Origin: Serpula lacrymans var. lacrymans S7.9
Lineage: Eukaryota; Basidiomycota; Agaricomycetes; Boletales; Serpulaceae
Length of the DNA: 64,000 nucleotides
Assembly: GCF_000218685.1 (NCBI RefSeq)
Contig: NW_006763306.1
Span: 582,812 to 646,811, forward strand
Direction of reading: 5' to 3'
Below are positions 41,418 through 53,265 of the stretch, piece by piece (the stretch's first letter is position 1; each line of letters starts with the position of its first letter). Made by a program: the position numbers and the translations under genes. Below the pieces are notes generated by a model. The model worked only from the letters and a program-made list of their open reading frames with translations, was not told the origin of the DNA and did no database searches.

Positions 41418-42263
41418 TAAGCTAGGATCAGTGGAAGGAAATGCTGAAGAACTGTGAGAGTTACTCGCGAGTCGCGACGCTACATGATATATGTTACAAC
41501 AGTCCATCGGTTCGAAGTCAATCCGATTACCTTTACTGAGATAAGTGCTGTGCACATGACATCGATCCGAATAGCAAGATGCCTGAATGAGTACCAGCGT
41601 TTCCAAGATCTTGCCGTATGCCATCACCTCAATGATACATCAAAGTGGGGCACTGCTGAGCCCGGTGGCTATCGGGCGTATGACGGGATAAGATAGGATA
41701 AGATCTCGACTCGACCGTCTGAGTCGGGGCTTGAGTGGCTTACTCCAGTTGATAATGAGAACATACTCTCGAAGTCGAGATGAGCAAGGTGCCTGAAGGA
41801 TTAGTTGTTTGAGGATGCCACCAACGATGTACGTCGGGTCCCCAGCGGGTGACTCCTTTTCAGAATGATATGTCCAGAAGAGGTTCAGCAGGGTTCAGCC
41901 CCATTCGCTGGCGGAGAATACCGATCATAGTCATGGTACAGCCAAGCTCATACATAATATCATGCATGCATCATGCATGTCTCTCGGTATACCAGCAGGA
42001 TAAAGTACCAGCAACATGCCACGTTGTGAGGTATGGGAAAATAGAACTTGAACCGAAATATCCCTGCCTCAGACCAGGTGAAGCGTAATTTAAAATGCAC
42101 ATTCATTTATATTACATACATGCATAAACCCACAGGAATCGGAAAAGGATCGACCCCCAACCCAAACATAAGGTCGCCAATGTGCGTGCGATTTTGGATA
42201 GAAGCCCGTGCCAAAGATGAGAAACGTTCGAAATACAGATACAGAAAACGAGTTGTGTGATTG
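41418..42263. other. Intergenic region between the two membrane paralogs
   Basis: Holds the promoter of paralog 1 and the 3' region of paralog 2. Only short open frames without recognisable content. Confidence 0.4.
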
Positions 42264-43787
42264 TTATGAATGCTCTAATGTGACCCCATGAGGAGGTACC
42301 ATACCTCCGAGACTGACTTCGTGTCGCTCGTCTTGTGCGGTCCTACTCGTACCAGGCATGCACTGGAATTGTCCATTGTCCATCGACCGTCCAGCGTCGA
42401 CATCAGCATCGATCGACAATGGGGTTTCAAACATCGGCATTACACTGCTCAATATTATAGAATCCTTTGTATCTGTGCAGTAGGTTAATCGTATGCCAAC
42501 CCGCACAATAAGGAGCAAAAGGCTAGCGGTCTGCAATGTAAAGGACCAAAATAAGTTACCACCCGAAGCAGACATGATATGATATGTGAATACTCACAGT
42601 AACCTGGATAGTTATACATACTACGGCGATACTGGCGATGCTTTCTGCATAATTCAAAGATATCATCACTAGTTCACAACCTGCGATGAGTGCACCTGAT
42701 TCGATCACGAAGAGAATTGTGGCCGCCAAGGTGTATGGACTGGAACTTCTGCTAAACAGGCCACCTGCCTGTGTGCGTCTTCGTGCACCCCACACGAAGT
42801 AGAAGATGCCAGTGCTAATCCCGGCATTGAGACAGAATGCCATCGTCCAGCTTGCGAAAGCAAACCTCTGAAGGGAGTGGGAAGCTGTACCATCCCTCTC
42901 GAGAAAGTAGGTGGCAACAAATGCGCTACCTGGGGGTGTACAGTTGGCCTTAGTATGCATGAGATTAAAAATGAGAACTGGATTTACAGATGTTGGCAGT
43001 CACCAAGATAAGCTATCAGTGATTTCCAATGAGAACGACCATTGATATAAAAGGCTGAAAATATCTTACAGGCGTTATGCATGGCTTCCAAGTATGACCA
43101 GCTACAACATATAGCCTCCATATCTGCCGCCCTATTATTAGCGAGATTCAACATTTTGAGCGCTAGTCTAGACATACTCACAAATAGCAAAAATCGAGCT
43201 ATGGCCTTCAGTGTATATCACTAGCTGGTAAGCTCGACAATAAATATAGACGTAGATGACACTCACATTAAGAATGTACATGATTCCGCTAGGAAGCAAG
43301 AACTTATTTGACATGATGTAATCATTAGCTCTGGAGAGTGTATCAACGGTCTCCGGATTTGTGAAGGTCTCCATGATTAGGAGAAAGCACAGCACGACGT
43401 GTATAGCTGCTGTCGCAAAAATGAAAGTGCAGGTAAAGCATATCATTTTGTAAGAGATACTAGTCGTATGGGAACGCGTTCATTCCAGGAATTGAGCCAA
43501 GGGTGTTTTTGAATCTATTTTGATAACTCACCCATGGGCACCACGCCCGGGTGAAGGGCGTCGCAAATGGGATAGAACGAATATGCAAGCACCGTATAGC
43601 ACGCAGCTGTGCACTTTACTTATCAGACTGAAGGGAAACAGTATGTTCATAAAAACGCACTTGACTCCTGCATCATTATATAAGTCAACGAACGAGTGTG
43701 TTAAGATCATTGAATAAGTCACTCACCAAATAGCAGTGTCTCAAACCAGATACAAGCAAGACCAATTCGCGCTATGCCTGCAGTCAT
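42264..43787 (-). CDS. Multi-pass membrane protein, paralog 2 (function unknown)
   Basis: Start ATG 43787 (MTAGIARIGLACIWFETL), stop at 42264. Hydrophobic segments parallel paralog 1: ICFTCTFIFATAAIHVVLCF, WTMAFCLNAGISTGIFYFVW, SGALIAGCELVMISLNYAE, TASLLLLIVRVG. Exon 1 is 43727-43787; exon 2 is a 7-nt micro-exon at 43661-43667, spliced to give GVNCVLYGACIFVL. The C-terminal tail is hydrophilic. The shared exon layout shows a tandem duplication. No function can be assigned. Confidence 0.7.
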
Positions 43788-44617
43788 TGCGCCTGTGAGA
43801 GGGATCACTGAGGGGCCATGGGAGTTATTCACGCTACATGATATAGCACTTCTGCATCAAGCATGTAGTCCGAACAGCAATCATAGCTCTATCAAGCCTA
43901 GTTGACTGCTGCTGTCACTTCCGGGAACGCCCGTCAATCGCCAACTAACGATTTAATTGGAGTCGCGGACTCAGCCTCTCTGCACTCACGCCTCTTTGCC
44001 GCTACTGTGGCATATACGAGATAAACGTTATGCAAACGAAGGCTTGATAAGAATCTCAGCGATTTGTGAAAGAAATTACATAACAAAATCATTCAAGATG
44101 TGCATCCAGCTTGAAGGAGCGCCTTAGATAACGTACCTTTACATTAATAGACCTTCGTTCTTCCCTAAAGTCCCACATTTTCGCATGTAACCTTCAAGGC
44201 AGGGCAAGGAGACATTCACGTCGGCTTGTGATGCTGACCATTGACATGTTATGGAACCATTTGGAGGCTTCAAGTTTGACATCGACGTTAAACCAGAATT
44301 TTGATGATGCCATGTAGTGTGTTGCATGATCGGAGCCATTTTAGGTCCATCAGTATGCGGGAGGAGTTCTCGAGCACAAAGAATAAATATGGCTAGCATG
44401 ATTCAGAGAGATAATGACGTACGGTGCTTTCTGTTACAATGTTTCAATCTGAGCTTTCACAACGAGATCATGAGACTAGTCCACGGGATATTAGAAAGAA
44501 TTTGTAAGCATGCTGTAGTTGGAAAGAAAATACGGCGCTTACAAAAAAAATTCCTTTGATAATGCCAATCTGTTGAACTCCGCTTCAACTTGGACCGTAT
44601 TATGGAATGGACAGCAA
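43788..44617. other. Spacer upstream of the Myb-like gene
   Basis: No gene is supported. It must contain the left end of the Harbinger-like element if that is complete, but I could not identify a terminal inverted repeat. Confidence 0.35.
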
Positions 44618-46918
44618 ATGACACAGGTTGTTTTCGTCCCCACGCTTGTGCCTCACCACTCCATGCATCGACAACCTTCGCGGCATTCAAGACCCCCTGT
44701 TGACGACGATGTAGACGATAACGACGAATTATCTGACAGTGATGTCGACAATAGGAACACCCAAGGTTCCCGCAAGTCTAGGCGACCAGGTATCAAGTGG
44801 ACTGCTGACCGTACTGATCGTCTCCTAGACTGGCTGGAACAGAATGTCGAAAAGCGACGTTTACTTTTCTCGGATTCTCAGGAAGATGCCACCAAGGAGA
44901 GTAGAAAGAAGGGACAGGCTAAGTCTAGCAAGGTGGTGTTACACGGGGAGCTTGCACAGTATGTATTTGGTGTGGAGAGTGATCCGACTATTTGTGCGAC
45001 TCTCAAGTCTGACCCGGTGAGGTATACAAAGGCGGTCGATAACCACCTCTCTTCGTAAGTGTTATTTGTTGATCAGCTGAACCTAATATTTAGATAACGA
45101 TTATTTATCCAGGCTGAAGAAAAAATACCGCCAGTCTTGTCAGGAGCTGGGCCGTACTGGAGCTGGTCTTACGTTTGAGCAACTAGAGAGGAACCCCGAG
45201 TATACGGGACCAATTGGTGCGTTTATACGTTAGTTCGTTCGATTTCTGCCTTCCTACATGTGTTTACCATACTACCAGGTGCAATCACGGCCAAGTTCAA
45301 AATGTTCCATCGTTTGCATGGCTTCTGGAGGAAGATCCCCAGCTACAACCCTTTCACAACATCATCAGATGCAGGTCAGGATCATGAGGCACAGGCCTAC
45401 AATCTTCTGTTCTCAAACACGCGCGGTGGGGGTCATACTAGCCACCATGATGCAAGCAATGTGGCCTCAGCCATGGCGTTGGATATCCCTGCACAGCAGC
45501 AGCAGCACTACCCGGTTGACACGCAGACAACGAGCCAATATAATCTGAACTACCACCCGCCGAATCAGCAACTCCATCAGCTTCACTCCATGCCTCAGTA
45601 CGTTAACCATCGCAACAGCTCCCATGTGGACCCGAGCATGACGTCGTCCTCTGTATCGTCCATGCCTTATGGTGTTTCGTTAACGTCATTACCGTCTATG
45701 ACAACTGACCCAAATTTCTTTGACTCGAATGCTTCCAGCCTTTTTCCTGGGGCTTATCATCAATCGTTATCTTCTCTGTTTCAGGACAACCACTCCATCT
45801 CTTCATTCGAGTCTCTTTTTTCTAAACTGCAGCATGATACGCTGGGTCAGGGTCAAGGTCAGCCCGTACTCCCAATGTCTCCTTTACCCCAACCCCAATA
45901 CCAGACGTCTTCGATCTCTGGTGCTTTGGGGATGCCATTTCCCATGTCTCCCACCTTGGACAATGACAACTCTGGTTTCTCCGCAAACCAGTATCCGCCC
46001 TCTCCTACATCTAGTTTCTTTTCCGATCAACCACCTGCCTCCCCCGCATCTGGACGATCCAACTTTTTCTCAAACTTACCGCAGACTTCTACTCCGCCTC
46101 CTGCAACTTCGCCTCCTGTTTCTCCACCTATCCCTGCTTTGAAAAAAGGCAAACATCCTGCTACGTCTGTAAACATCAGAGACGCCCTTCGCAATCAGCT
46201 GGCTGCATCAGGCAAAGAAGCCGCCCAGGAGCAGCGTGTCACTACGAATAGGCGATCCACTACGAAGGATCAGCCAAGTAAGGACGAATCATTGCGTCCA
46301 GAAAAGGGAGACGACAAACCTCGTAAACGTCAGCGGTCCCAGTTAGAAGACAACATGTCTATGATGCAGCGGGTCATGGAGCCTGTCGCACAGGCCATGC
46401 AGGGAAAGACTAACCTTGAGCAGGAGAAACTCGTTGTGCAGGGAGGTAAAATGGCCGCAAAGAATGCGAAGTACACCGCAATTGCAGAGCGCGCACGCTT
46501 CGAAAATCGGAAGAGGGAGAAGGAGACTGTTGTCTTGCAACACGAACAGTTCAAGGAGAAGGTGACGTTGATTACCGAAGGCCAAATTAAAAGAGAACGT
46601 GAACAAAGACAACATGAAAAGGACATGTTGAGGATGAAGTTCGAACTTATCCAGGCTGTCAAGGACATCCCTGGTTTGGACAATCGCATTATCTCAACGC
46701 TTCTCATGGACAACTCCACCTCCCCTGTCCCTTCTTCCATCATCTCTGACCTCTTTGAACAGTCAATTGTTGGACCTGTTGCCTCCACTTCCACCTTGCC
46801 CTCATCCACGTTTGAACCAGGAGCGTCCATCGCAGAAAAGGAGTATAGCGGTGATGAACATGAGAATAGTGCTGATGGCAATGACGATTCGATGGTGATT
46901 GATGGGAGGATGATATAG
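44618..46918 (+). CDS. Myb/SANT-like DNA-binding partner protein of a PIF/Harbinger element
   Basis: Three exons 44618-45054, 45113-45216 and 45279-46918; 2181 nt, 726 residues if ATG 44618 (MTQVVF) is the start. The N-terminal half has a Myb/SANT-like domain: IKWTADRTDRLLDWLEQNV, then LKKKYRQSCQELGRTGAGL. A long Ser/Pro/Gln-rich low-complexity region follows, then a Lys/Glu-rich C-terminal coiled coil (EQRQHEKDMLRMKFELIQ). PIF/Harbinger transposons need such a partner to bring the transposase into the nucleus and to the ends. It converges tail to tail with the transposase gene, 123 bp apart. It could instead be a host gene of similar structure. Confidence 0.7.
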
Positions 46919-47041
46919 ACATTGACTTAACTTGCTATCTCTGCTTGCTATACTGTTGTGATGAACTTTTGTACTCGTGCTTTGTTTTATTTTACAAATG
47001 GAATTCAGTTTGTATGTCTGACTAGAAAGCTGACAATGAAT

Positions 47042-48657
47042 TTAATCTACATACAGGTGACTCGAGAATAGTGCTAGCATTAGACGGTGGCGAAAGAGCT
47101 GTCCTTCAGGAATAGTGACACCATCAATAACACTCGGGGCAGCTGGCAACTCACCAACTACCGCAATATCATCAGGCACGTCCTCCGAAGGCTCACTCTG
47201 ATCATCTACACCATCATGGTTGTTATGCCCACCCGGATCGGACCAGTTATCCGAGCTCTCGTCACCTTCAATCAGAATTACCAAGTTGTGGAGGATGAAG
47301 CACGACTTGAGCCACGTTACGGCCCATTCGTGCCGATCTTGCGAGCTAATTTGAATGCGGAGTTCGTGGAGTGATTGAAAACGGCCCTTAAGTAAGCCAA
47401 TAGCGTGTTCGGAACGGATACGGATACGCGATAGATAGTAATTATAGTGGCGTTCACTCTGTGTGAGATTACCATTTGTGGGCCGCTTGAATGGCGCCAT
47501 GCACCAATCTTGGATGGGATACGCTGAGTCAGCCCATATCCACTCTCCGGCATCCAGAAATAGCGCGTGATCACGGAAGATTTGTGTAGCTTCAAACGCG
47601 TAAGAGTCGTGCACACTGCCTGTGTGCCCCAGGGCGTAGTCAACGATCCGTAAGTTGTGAGGCAGGGTTACGAGCTAAAACAAAGAATTAGATAAAATGT
47701 ATTAATAAGCAATTTTTGTACCTGAGCATTCATCGAATAGTTTGATGATCGATCGTACCAAGCCTCGCCAAAATGGCTCGGCTTTTGAAACAATGGGAAT
47801 GTTGTCCCATCGACCGAAAGCCAGCCGTCACGCCATGATTCGCACACTTTTGATTGGACAAAAGCTTTGGCTTTTCGTTTTTCATCGTCTGTGGGACTGC
47901 ACATAGCCATGTCATGCAAAGACATGAGCGCCAAGGCCACCCGCTTAGTGGACAGGACAACAGTGCCGACTGATACTCCTGCCCACTCGGCTACTTCATT
48001 ACACGATGCCGCATTTCCATAGTGGCCAACGCGAACAAGGAATATTCCGAGCTGAAGGGCCGTGGGATACTGGGGGCTATTGGATGAATTATGAAATATT
48101 TGGTGATTTTCAATTAGTGTGACAATCACATCAAAGGTCGTGGGACGTAAGCGTAGTTTACGCAAGAAATGGCCGAGATCATTATGGCGGGCCCACTCAA
48201 GTAAGCCTAGCTGAGGCTGCCGAAAAGCAGGGCTTTTGGGGAAAAAAATGCGTGTCTCCTCCACGGCGGTGTGGAGCATGATGTATAGTGCAGAGGTCAA
48301 CTGCATGAAGCTGAACCTATCAATCAGCCATGGTTGCTCATCTTCTGAGGTAGTACTTTCGGCCTCTTCATCTGACTCGCCACCCGACTCACTAAGCGGC
48401 CCTACCGATTCCAAGTCGAGCTCTGCGCCAAAGTCCGATCCCACAGACTCGAGTCCCGCACGCGGTGAGCTGCTTAGCGACACCCCTACTGAGTCCGAAT
48501 CGATCGACGAGTAACTCGTGCCAGATCGATCAGATGGCACGTCCTCAGCAGCGAGAGTGTCGACAATGGTCTGCAGTGTTCGGTTTTGTGCACTGACATA
48601 GATGTCATCGAGAATTTCCAAGTGCTGATCACGGATGGAGGCACGGTTTCTACTCAT
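47042..48657 (-). CDS. PIF/Harbinger-like DDE transposase
   Basis: Two exons, 47722-48657 and 47042-47674, joined by a 47-bp intron; 1569 nt, 522 residues from ATG 48657. DDE_Tnp_4-type endonuclease: first Asp in WLSVDGTTFPLF, second in WIWADSAYPIQDW, catalytic Glu in RIRSEHAIGLLKGRF. A helix-turn-helix-like region (NEVAEWAGVSVGTVV) precedes the core. No stop or frameshift is seen, so the gene may be functional. The N-terminus is acidic and Ser-rich. Together with the Myb-like gene it forms a plausible two-gene element of at least 4 kb. Confidence 0.85.
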
Positions 48658-49295
48658 AATGACAGTATTATAGAGTCGAGATTTGGGGGATCAGATTTGA
48701 TTATGAGTCTCTTTCTTATATACTAACTAGTTATTCTGAGTTGAAACTCGATATTTCTTGATTTCGATATCTTATCAGTTTGCACATATTTTTTTTCAAC
48801 TACAGCATGCTTACAAATCATCACTTTTATTTTTTCAGGCGCCTGAAATATTTTCAGCGTTTACTTCGAATGTCGCTAACAGTTCGCTTGGTACGAAAAC
48901 CACGGCACGGAGATAGAATCGGGCCTACGGTACACGGCAGGGAAGAAAATCTACAAGGAAACTAAAGGCGTGGGAGTTTATAAACATAATAAGGTCGCGA
49001 CTTTGAAATCCTCTCCATCTGCAAAATGCGAAAATTCGCTTAAACCTCGCCTAGCGTTAGGCGCATTTCAAAATTCGAGACTTCTGGCGCCGACGTCTCT
49101 GATAGGTGGAAAAAGTCGATATTACCATATATATCCAAAGGATTGAATTTTCAGAAGTAGATTGCGATGAGATTTCAGATATCATAGAGATAGCATTTTA
49201 TCAGCGTGATAAGATAGAGATTGCCAGTGGTGGCTGATTGTCATTATCATATCAGAGAACGATAACTAGAAGCGTGAATATCTACTGTACAACAA
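48658..49295. other. Spacer between the Harbinger transposase and the Plavaka relic
   Basis: No gene. A short inverted word pair (GCCTAGCGTTAGGC at 49051-49064) and another palindromic GGCGCC at 48839 are visible. The right end of the Harbinger element is expected here. Confidence 0.35.
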
Positions 49296-52239
49296 TCAAT
49301 CTGCAAACTCGGTCAGAAACATATTATAGGTCTCTTTGTCCGAGAAATTATTGACATAGAAAGTTGTTGGAACCTCCATAGAGTTGCTGGAATTGATGTC
49401 ACGGTTCATAACTGCACCAAAGACGGGTATAAGATTGACAGGCAAGTGTATCGAGTTGAGAGGATACACATTGCCTGCCCGGATCCTTTCTCTGGTTGTC
49501 AAGTTGCGGAAGAGTCGTTCGACCATGTACATATCAACATCTTCTTCTACCAAAATGTTCCCTTGGCCATCTCTTCTCGCTCCTGTATAACCAAAGTTTT
49601 GTGCATAAATAAGCACAGTTGATAGACATTGGTCGAGGACAGTGTTTCGCGGCGCTATGGCCTGAAATATGATACGTGTTTGCACCACAGAAGTAGCTAG
49701 ATAAAAGCAACACATCGGTTAATGTTATGATGAACTTTATAAACTTACACTGCAAACCATGCCCATCCTGATTACCCAGCATCACAGCATCGCAGTTTCC
49801 GAGTGGCATATCGGGCAAGGGCAGATATGCTTGAATAGTTTGCGGCGGCATGATGATATGTGACCAAAATGTCGAGTGTAGCTGCATTTTGCATTTATAC
49901 CACACCCAAATATGTGTGAATGATAAATTTGCGCAGTCGTCTGGCCCAGAAACCTGTGACGAACATGCTGTGCATCCGATAAGCCTTGTGCATAGTCGGC
50001 TATGGCTGCTGGTAAGTCTTCTAAAGCAAACAGTTCTGCGGCATCATTGATCGAGATAGACTTTATACCTGGCTGCTTTGTGAGGTGGAGCACTGACCTG
50101 GCATCAATAGACTGGATCCCTTTCAAAAAATGGTTGTGGAGGGGCCGGATGCTGGAGATATGGTTTTCTTCGGGCAAAGCGCGAGATAGCCAGCTCGATT
50201 CAGGGTCAAGTTCAGCAAGCATTGAGCTTTCTTCAACAACAAGATGATTGATTAGGGAGATTTTGCGGTCTCGTAGGATTGAGTATAGATGAAACATCCG
50301 CGCCTTTTCCAGACGGTCGAGAATACGTACGCACTGTAATTCAAAATGGCGACGACCATTAGTACCACTGAAGGGGTGTTTGCAATGAGTAATTAAAAGA
50401 TGTTCAGTGACATCAGCCATGAACTGCATGACAGCCCCCATGCTCCGAATAGCTCGAGCAAAATGTTGCAATAATTCAAGTTTTGGAATGTTGAAATGGT
50501 TGATGGTCGTAGACGTACCACGGCGAGCTTCCGCATCCAAGATAGCTTGCTTATTTTGGTGAAATTCGGACAGAGAAGTGACCATGTCCTTTATAGATGG
50601 ATAGGGGACTGAGCTTGGTAGATGAAGTCGACAAGAGCACGGACAGCTCGCAAAAAAGAGGGGGTAACAGCACCAGCCGACATTGCAACAATTGTCCTCT
50701 GGATTTCACGATGTTCACGTCCTGTCATCTGTCTGACATGTGAAATCCCGTTAGTGAAGTGTCTGAATCCCACTCGTACATGTAAACTCCTGTAGTGTGC
50801 GCCGAGTTCATCTCTTCCAATAGCTTCCTTACACCACAGCAAGACATGTTCAAAGAAAAACTTATGGCATGTATGTAAAACCTTGGGAACAAGAAATTTG
50901 CTTGGGTCTGCCAAAGGCCAATCGCGCCAAAACAGATGATGGACACCACTCAAACCTTTAGCCTTTGCCTCTGGAACAAAGCTCCCAAAGTCCCACATAT
51001 CGGATTGGATGCTGTTAATGGCTAGGAGTGTATCAATGCCTAGCGGTGGTCAACAAGGTTTGTTATCACCAAATTCCTTCAAGCAAGCATGTGAGATCGG
51101 TGAGAGGTTCTTCGTACTGCATGCAATCATTTGCTGTTCTGGTAAGTCAGCTACCCAAGCAACTAACGGTGTATATGCTCAACGGGCTACACCATTGGAT
51201 CAGCCATCCATACGCCTGTGCTAGCCGCCATCTTGAGGTTTTTTGTAACAATGTCCATACAGGTGTGCCAGACATGATCCGAGAGAATAGATTGGTATTC
51301 AGTGCGACAATCCAGGAACGTTGGAATGGGTAAGAAAGCCGTGCAGAGCCAAGAGTGAGTTGTGGCTTTCATACGCACGTCCAATGAGATGTTTGTGAGT
51401 GTGAAAAAGGTAGGATGCATGTCAATACCACCTGTTCCCCGAGTAACTGTTGTCTTGTCTGATGCACCAACAACTCCGACAATAGTAGAACTGATAGGAA
51501 GTTGATCCTAAACTGCCTATCAGCTAAACGAGCAAATAATGATACAGATACATACCTGTATAGCCCATGCATAGTCACCGGTCATCCACTCGCTGTACTC
51601 CTGTTCGCCATCTTTGTTCACTACTTGCTTTGGGTCCATCATCATGTGTTTAGCAAAGATGGGATTTCCAAACAGTGATCTGACAACTCCGAGACCATCC
51701 CTATACAGCAGGATCATGGGTTTTTCAGTCAGTAATTTCTGGCCTGTATTTCTTCCATTTTCCATACTGGCCCACTTGGCAGTACCTCCATAAACAATGT
51801 TAGACGGTATGCCAAACCAAAGCTCAACTTTGAAGGATCTTTTGTCTGAAAATACATGAGCACTTCCCACAGATTCTGGACGACAAAGTAATTACCCAGG
51901 CAAGTTTCAAGGACTTATCGATCTGCATTTGATTGAGTGTTTCCATCAGGAATTTTGCCAGCTCCCATTCATTCTGTGTGGCAAAGGGCCAATATACGCT
52001 GTGAGTGTGTTTGTTGGCATATTTATCAGCATTCATTTGTTCCAAGGCATTTGGTAGCCTGCCGTAGTCGTGTGCAGAGTTAGGGTGATAAGAGAGCTTG
52101 GTTCCCGGTGGGATGGGGCCCTGATTATCCCAGTGAGGCAGATCAGGGGGTGCATTTCTAGCAGGTATGTGAAGTTGTTCGCCATTTGCAGTAGTAATAG
52201 GTTCTGCTAGAGGAATGCAAGAGAGAAAAGGATCGTTGT
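49296..52239 (-). pseudogene. Plavaka-type transposase relic
   Basis: Fragments in three frames on the minus strand, collinear with the large transposase of the basidiomycete Plavaka group: VYWPFATQNEWELAKFL, LLYRDGLGVVRSLFGNPIF, GTGGIDMHPTFFTLTNISL, CHKFFFEHVLLWCKEAIG, VRQMTGREHREIQRTIVAM, ITHCKHPFSGTNGRRHFEL, and the C-terminal NNFSDKETYNMF. At least five frame changes, some of which could be introns, plus missing start sequence because element D lies across its 5' side. I infer this family from motif recall, not from a search. Not functional. Confidence 0.7.
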
Positions 52240-52636
52240 GTAACAACCAAGAGTTAGTTACTCCGGCGCACACAGGAACACACTATAAAAGAATGAAGAG
52301 GGAGTGGTTACCCCTTAAGATGCAGTAAGTTAGTTGGTATACAACAGGAGGACTCGCTGAGGAGTCTCCTGGATCTATTGGAGTTTATATACTACTACAG
52401 GGTTGTTTGTACATGTGTACTATACAGTTGATAGAGACAGTGGCCAATAATGTCATGGGGTCTAGCCCGCATGGCCAGCTCCACTGTGTGAGAGAGTTGT
52501 GTCTAAAATAAGAAGAAAGGCAATGCGGCGCAAGAAAGGGGAAGTGCCGCATGGCCCCATGTGTGAAAGCTATAGTACAAGGTTAAAGCGGAGAATAAAA
52601 GTAAAGGGAAGGTCCAAAAATTGTGTTATTGTAACA
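52240..52636 (-). repeat. 3' LTR of element D
   Basis: 397 bp, close to 59289-59687, next to a purine tract (aaggggggtag in sense, 52637-52647). Confidence 0.85.
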
Positions 52637-52764
52637 CTACCCCCCTTCTAAGGCTCGACTTCCAGGCGAGACCAAATACTGGAGGTAGTGGTAAAATTTT
52701 TGGGCATAGGTTGAAAAAGAGAATTAAAAAGATTTGAAACCATGCCTCTAAGCTTCCTAGGAGC

Positions 52765-53265
52765 TCAAGGATTCTTAGAATAAAATTCGCGAACAGTGTT
52801 GCGGGAATTGTCCAGATGGGTTTCTGGTTCCCACGTTCTGTCCTCGTCTCCATAGCCCTTCCATAGGACTAGGAACTCTAATTTACCACGCTTCAAGCGT
52901 GCATCCACTACTCGTTTCACTTCGAACTCTTCTTCACCTTCCTGGGTGACTACAACCGGTCTGGGCCGGTCTACACGCTGTCCTGGCAGCGGCCCTTTGT
53001 AGGGTTTCACACGGCTAATATTGACCATGGGTACTACCCTCATTCATTTTGGGAGTTCTAGCTCCACTGCGTTTGGTTTGACTTCCTTGATCCGGTAAGG
53101 GCCAATCCACTTTTCGGTCAGTTCTCTAGACTGCCGATCTTTTAATTTTAAGTGGTTGGTATCTAACCAGACCAGGTCGCCAACCTTGTAGTCAGGGGCT
53201 TTAGAGCGTCTACGCTCTGCCCTGTCTTTCATCTGCTCTGCAGTTTTAAATAGCGCCTTGCGCGT
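52765..53265 (-). pseudogene. pol: Element D pol, integrase C-terminus and chromodomain
   Basis: Begins at the E1 junction in the integrase C-terminal region (FKTAEQMKDRAERRRS, YKVGDLVWLDTNHL) and passes a TGA at 53044-53046 into a chromodomain (KLEFLVLWKGYGDEDRTWEP). The upstream three quarters of pol are absent. Confidence 0.8.

Larger units (their letters stand above)
44618..48657. mobile_element. Two-gene PIF/Harbinger-like DNA transposon (ends not located)
   Basis: Inferred from the convergent Myb-like and DDE_Tnp_4-like genes, the standard gene pair of this superfamily. The outer boundaries must lie in 43.8-44.6 kb and 48.66-49.29 kb. I did not find terminal inverted repeats or the usual 3-bp duplication, so the span given is only the coding part. 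Confidence 0.6.
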
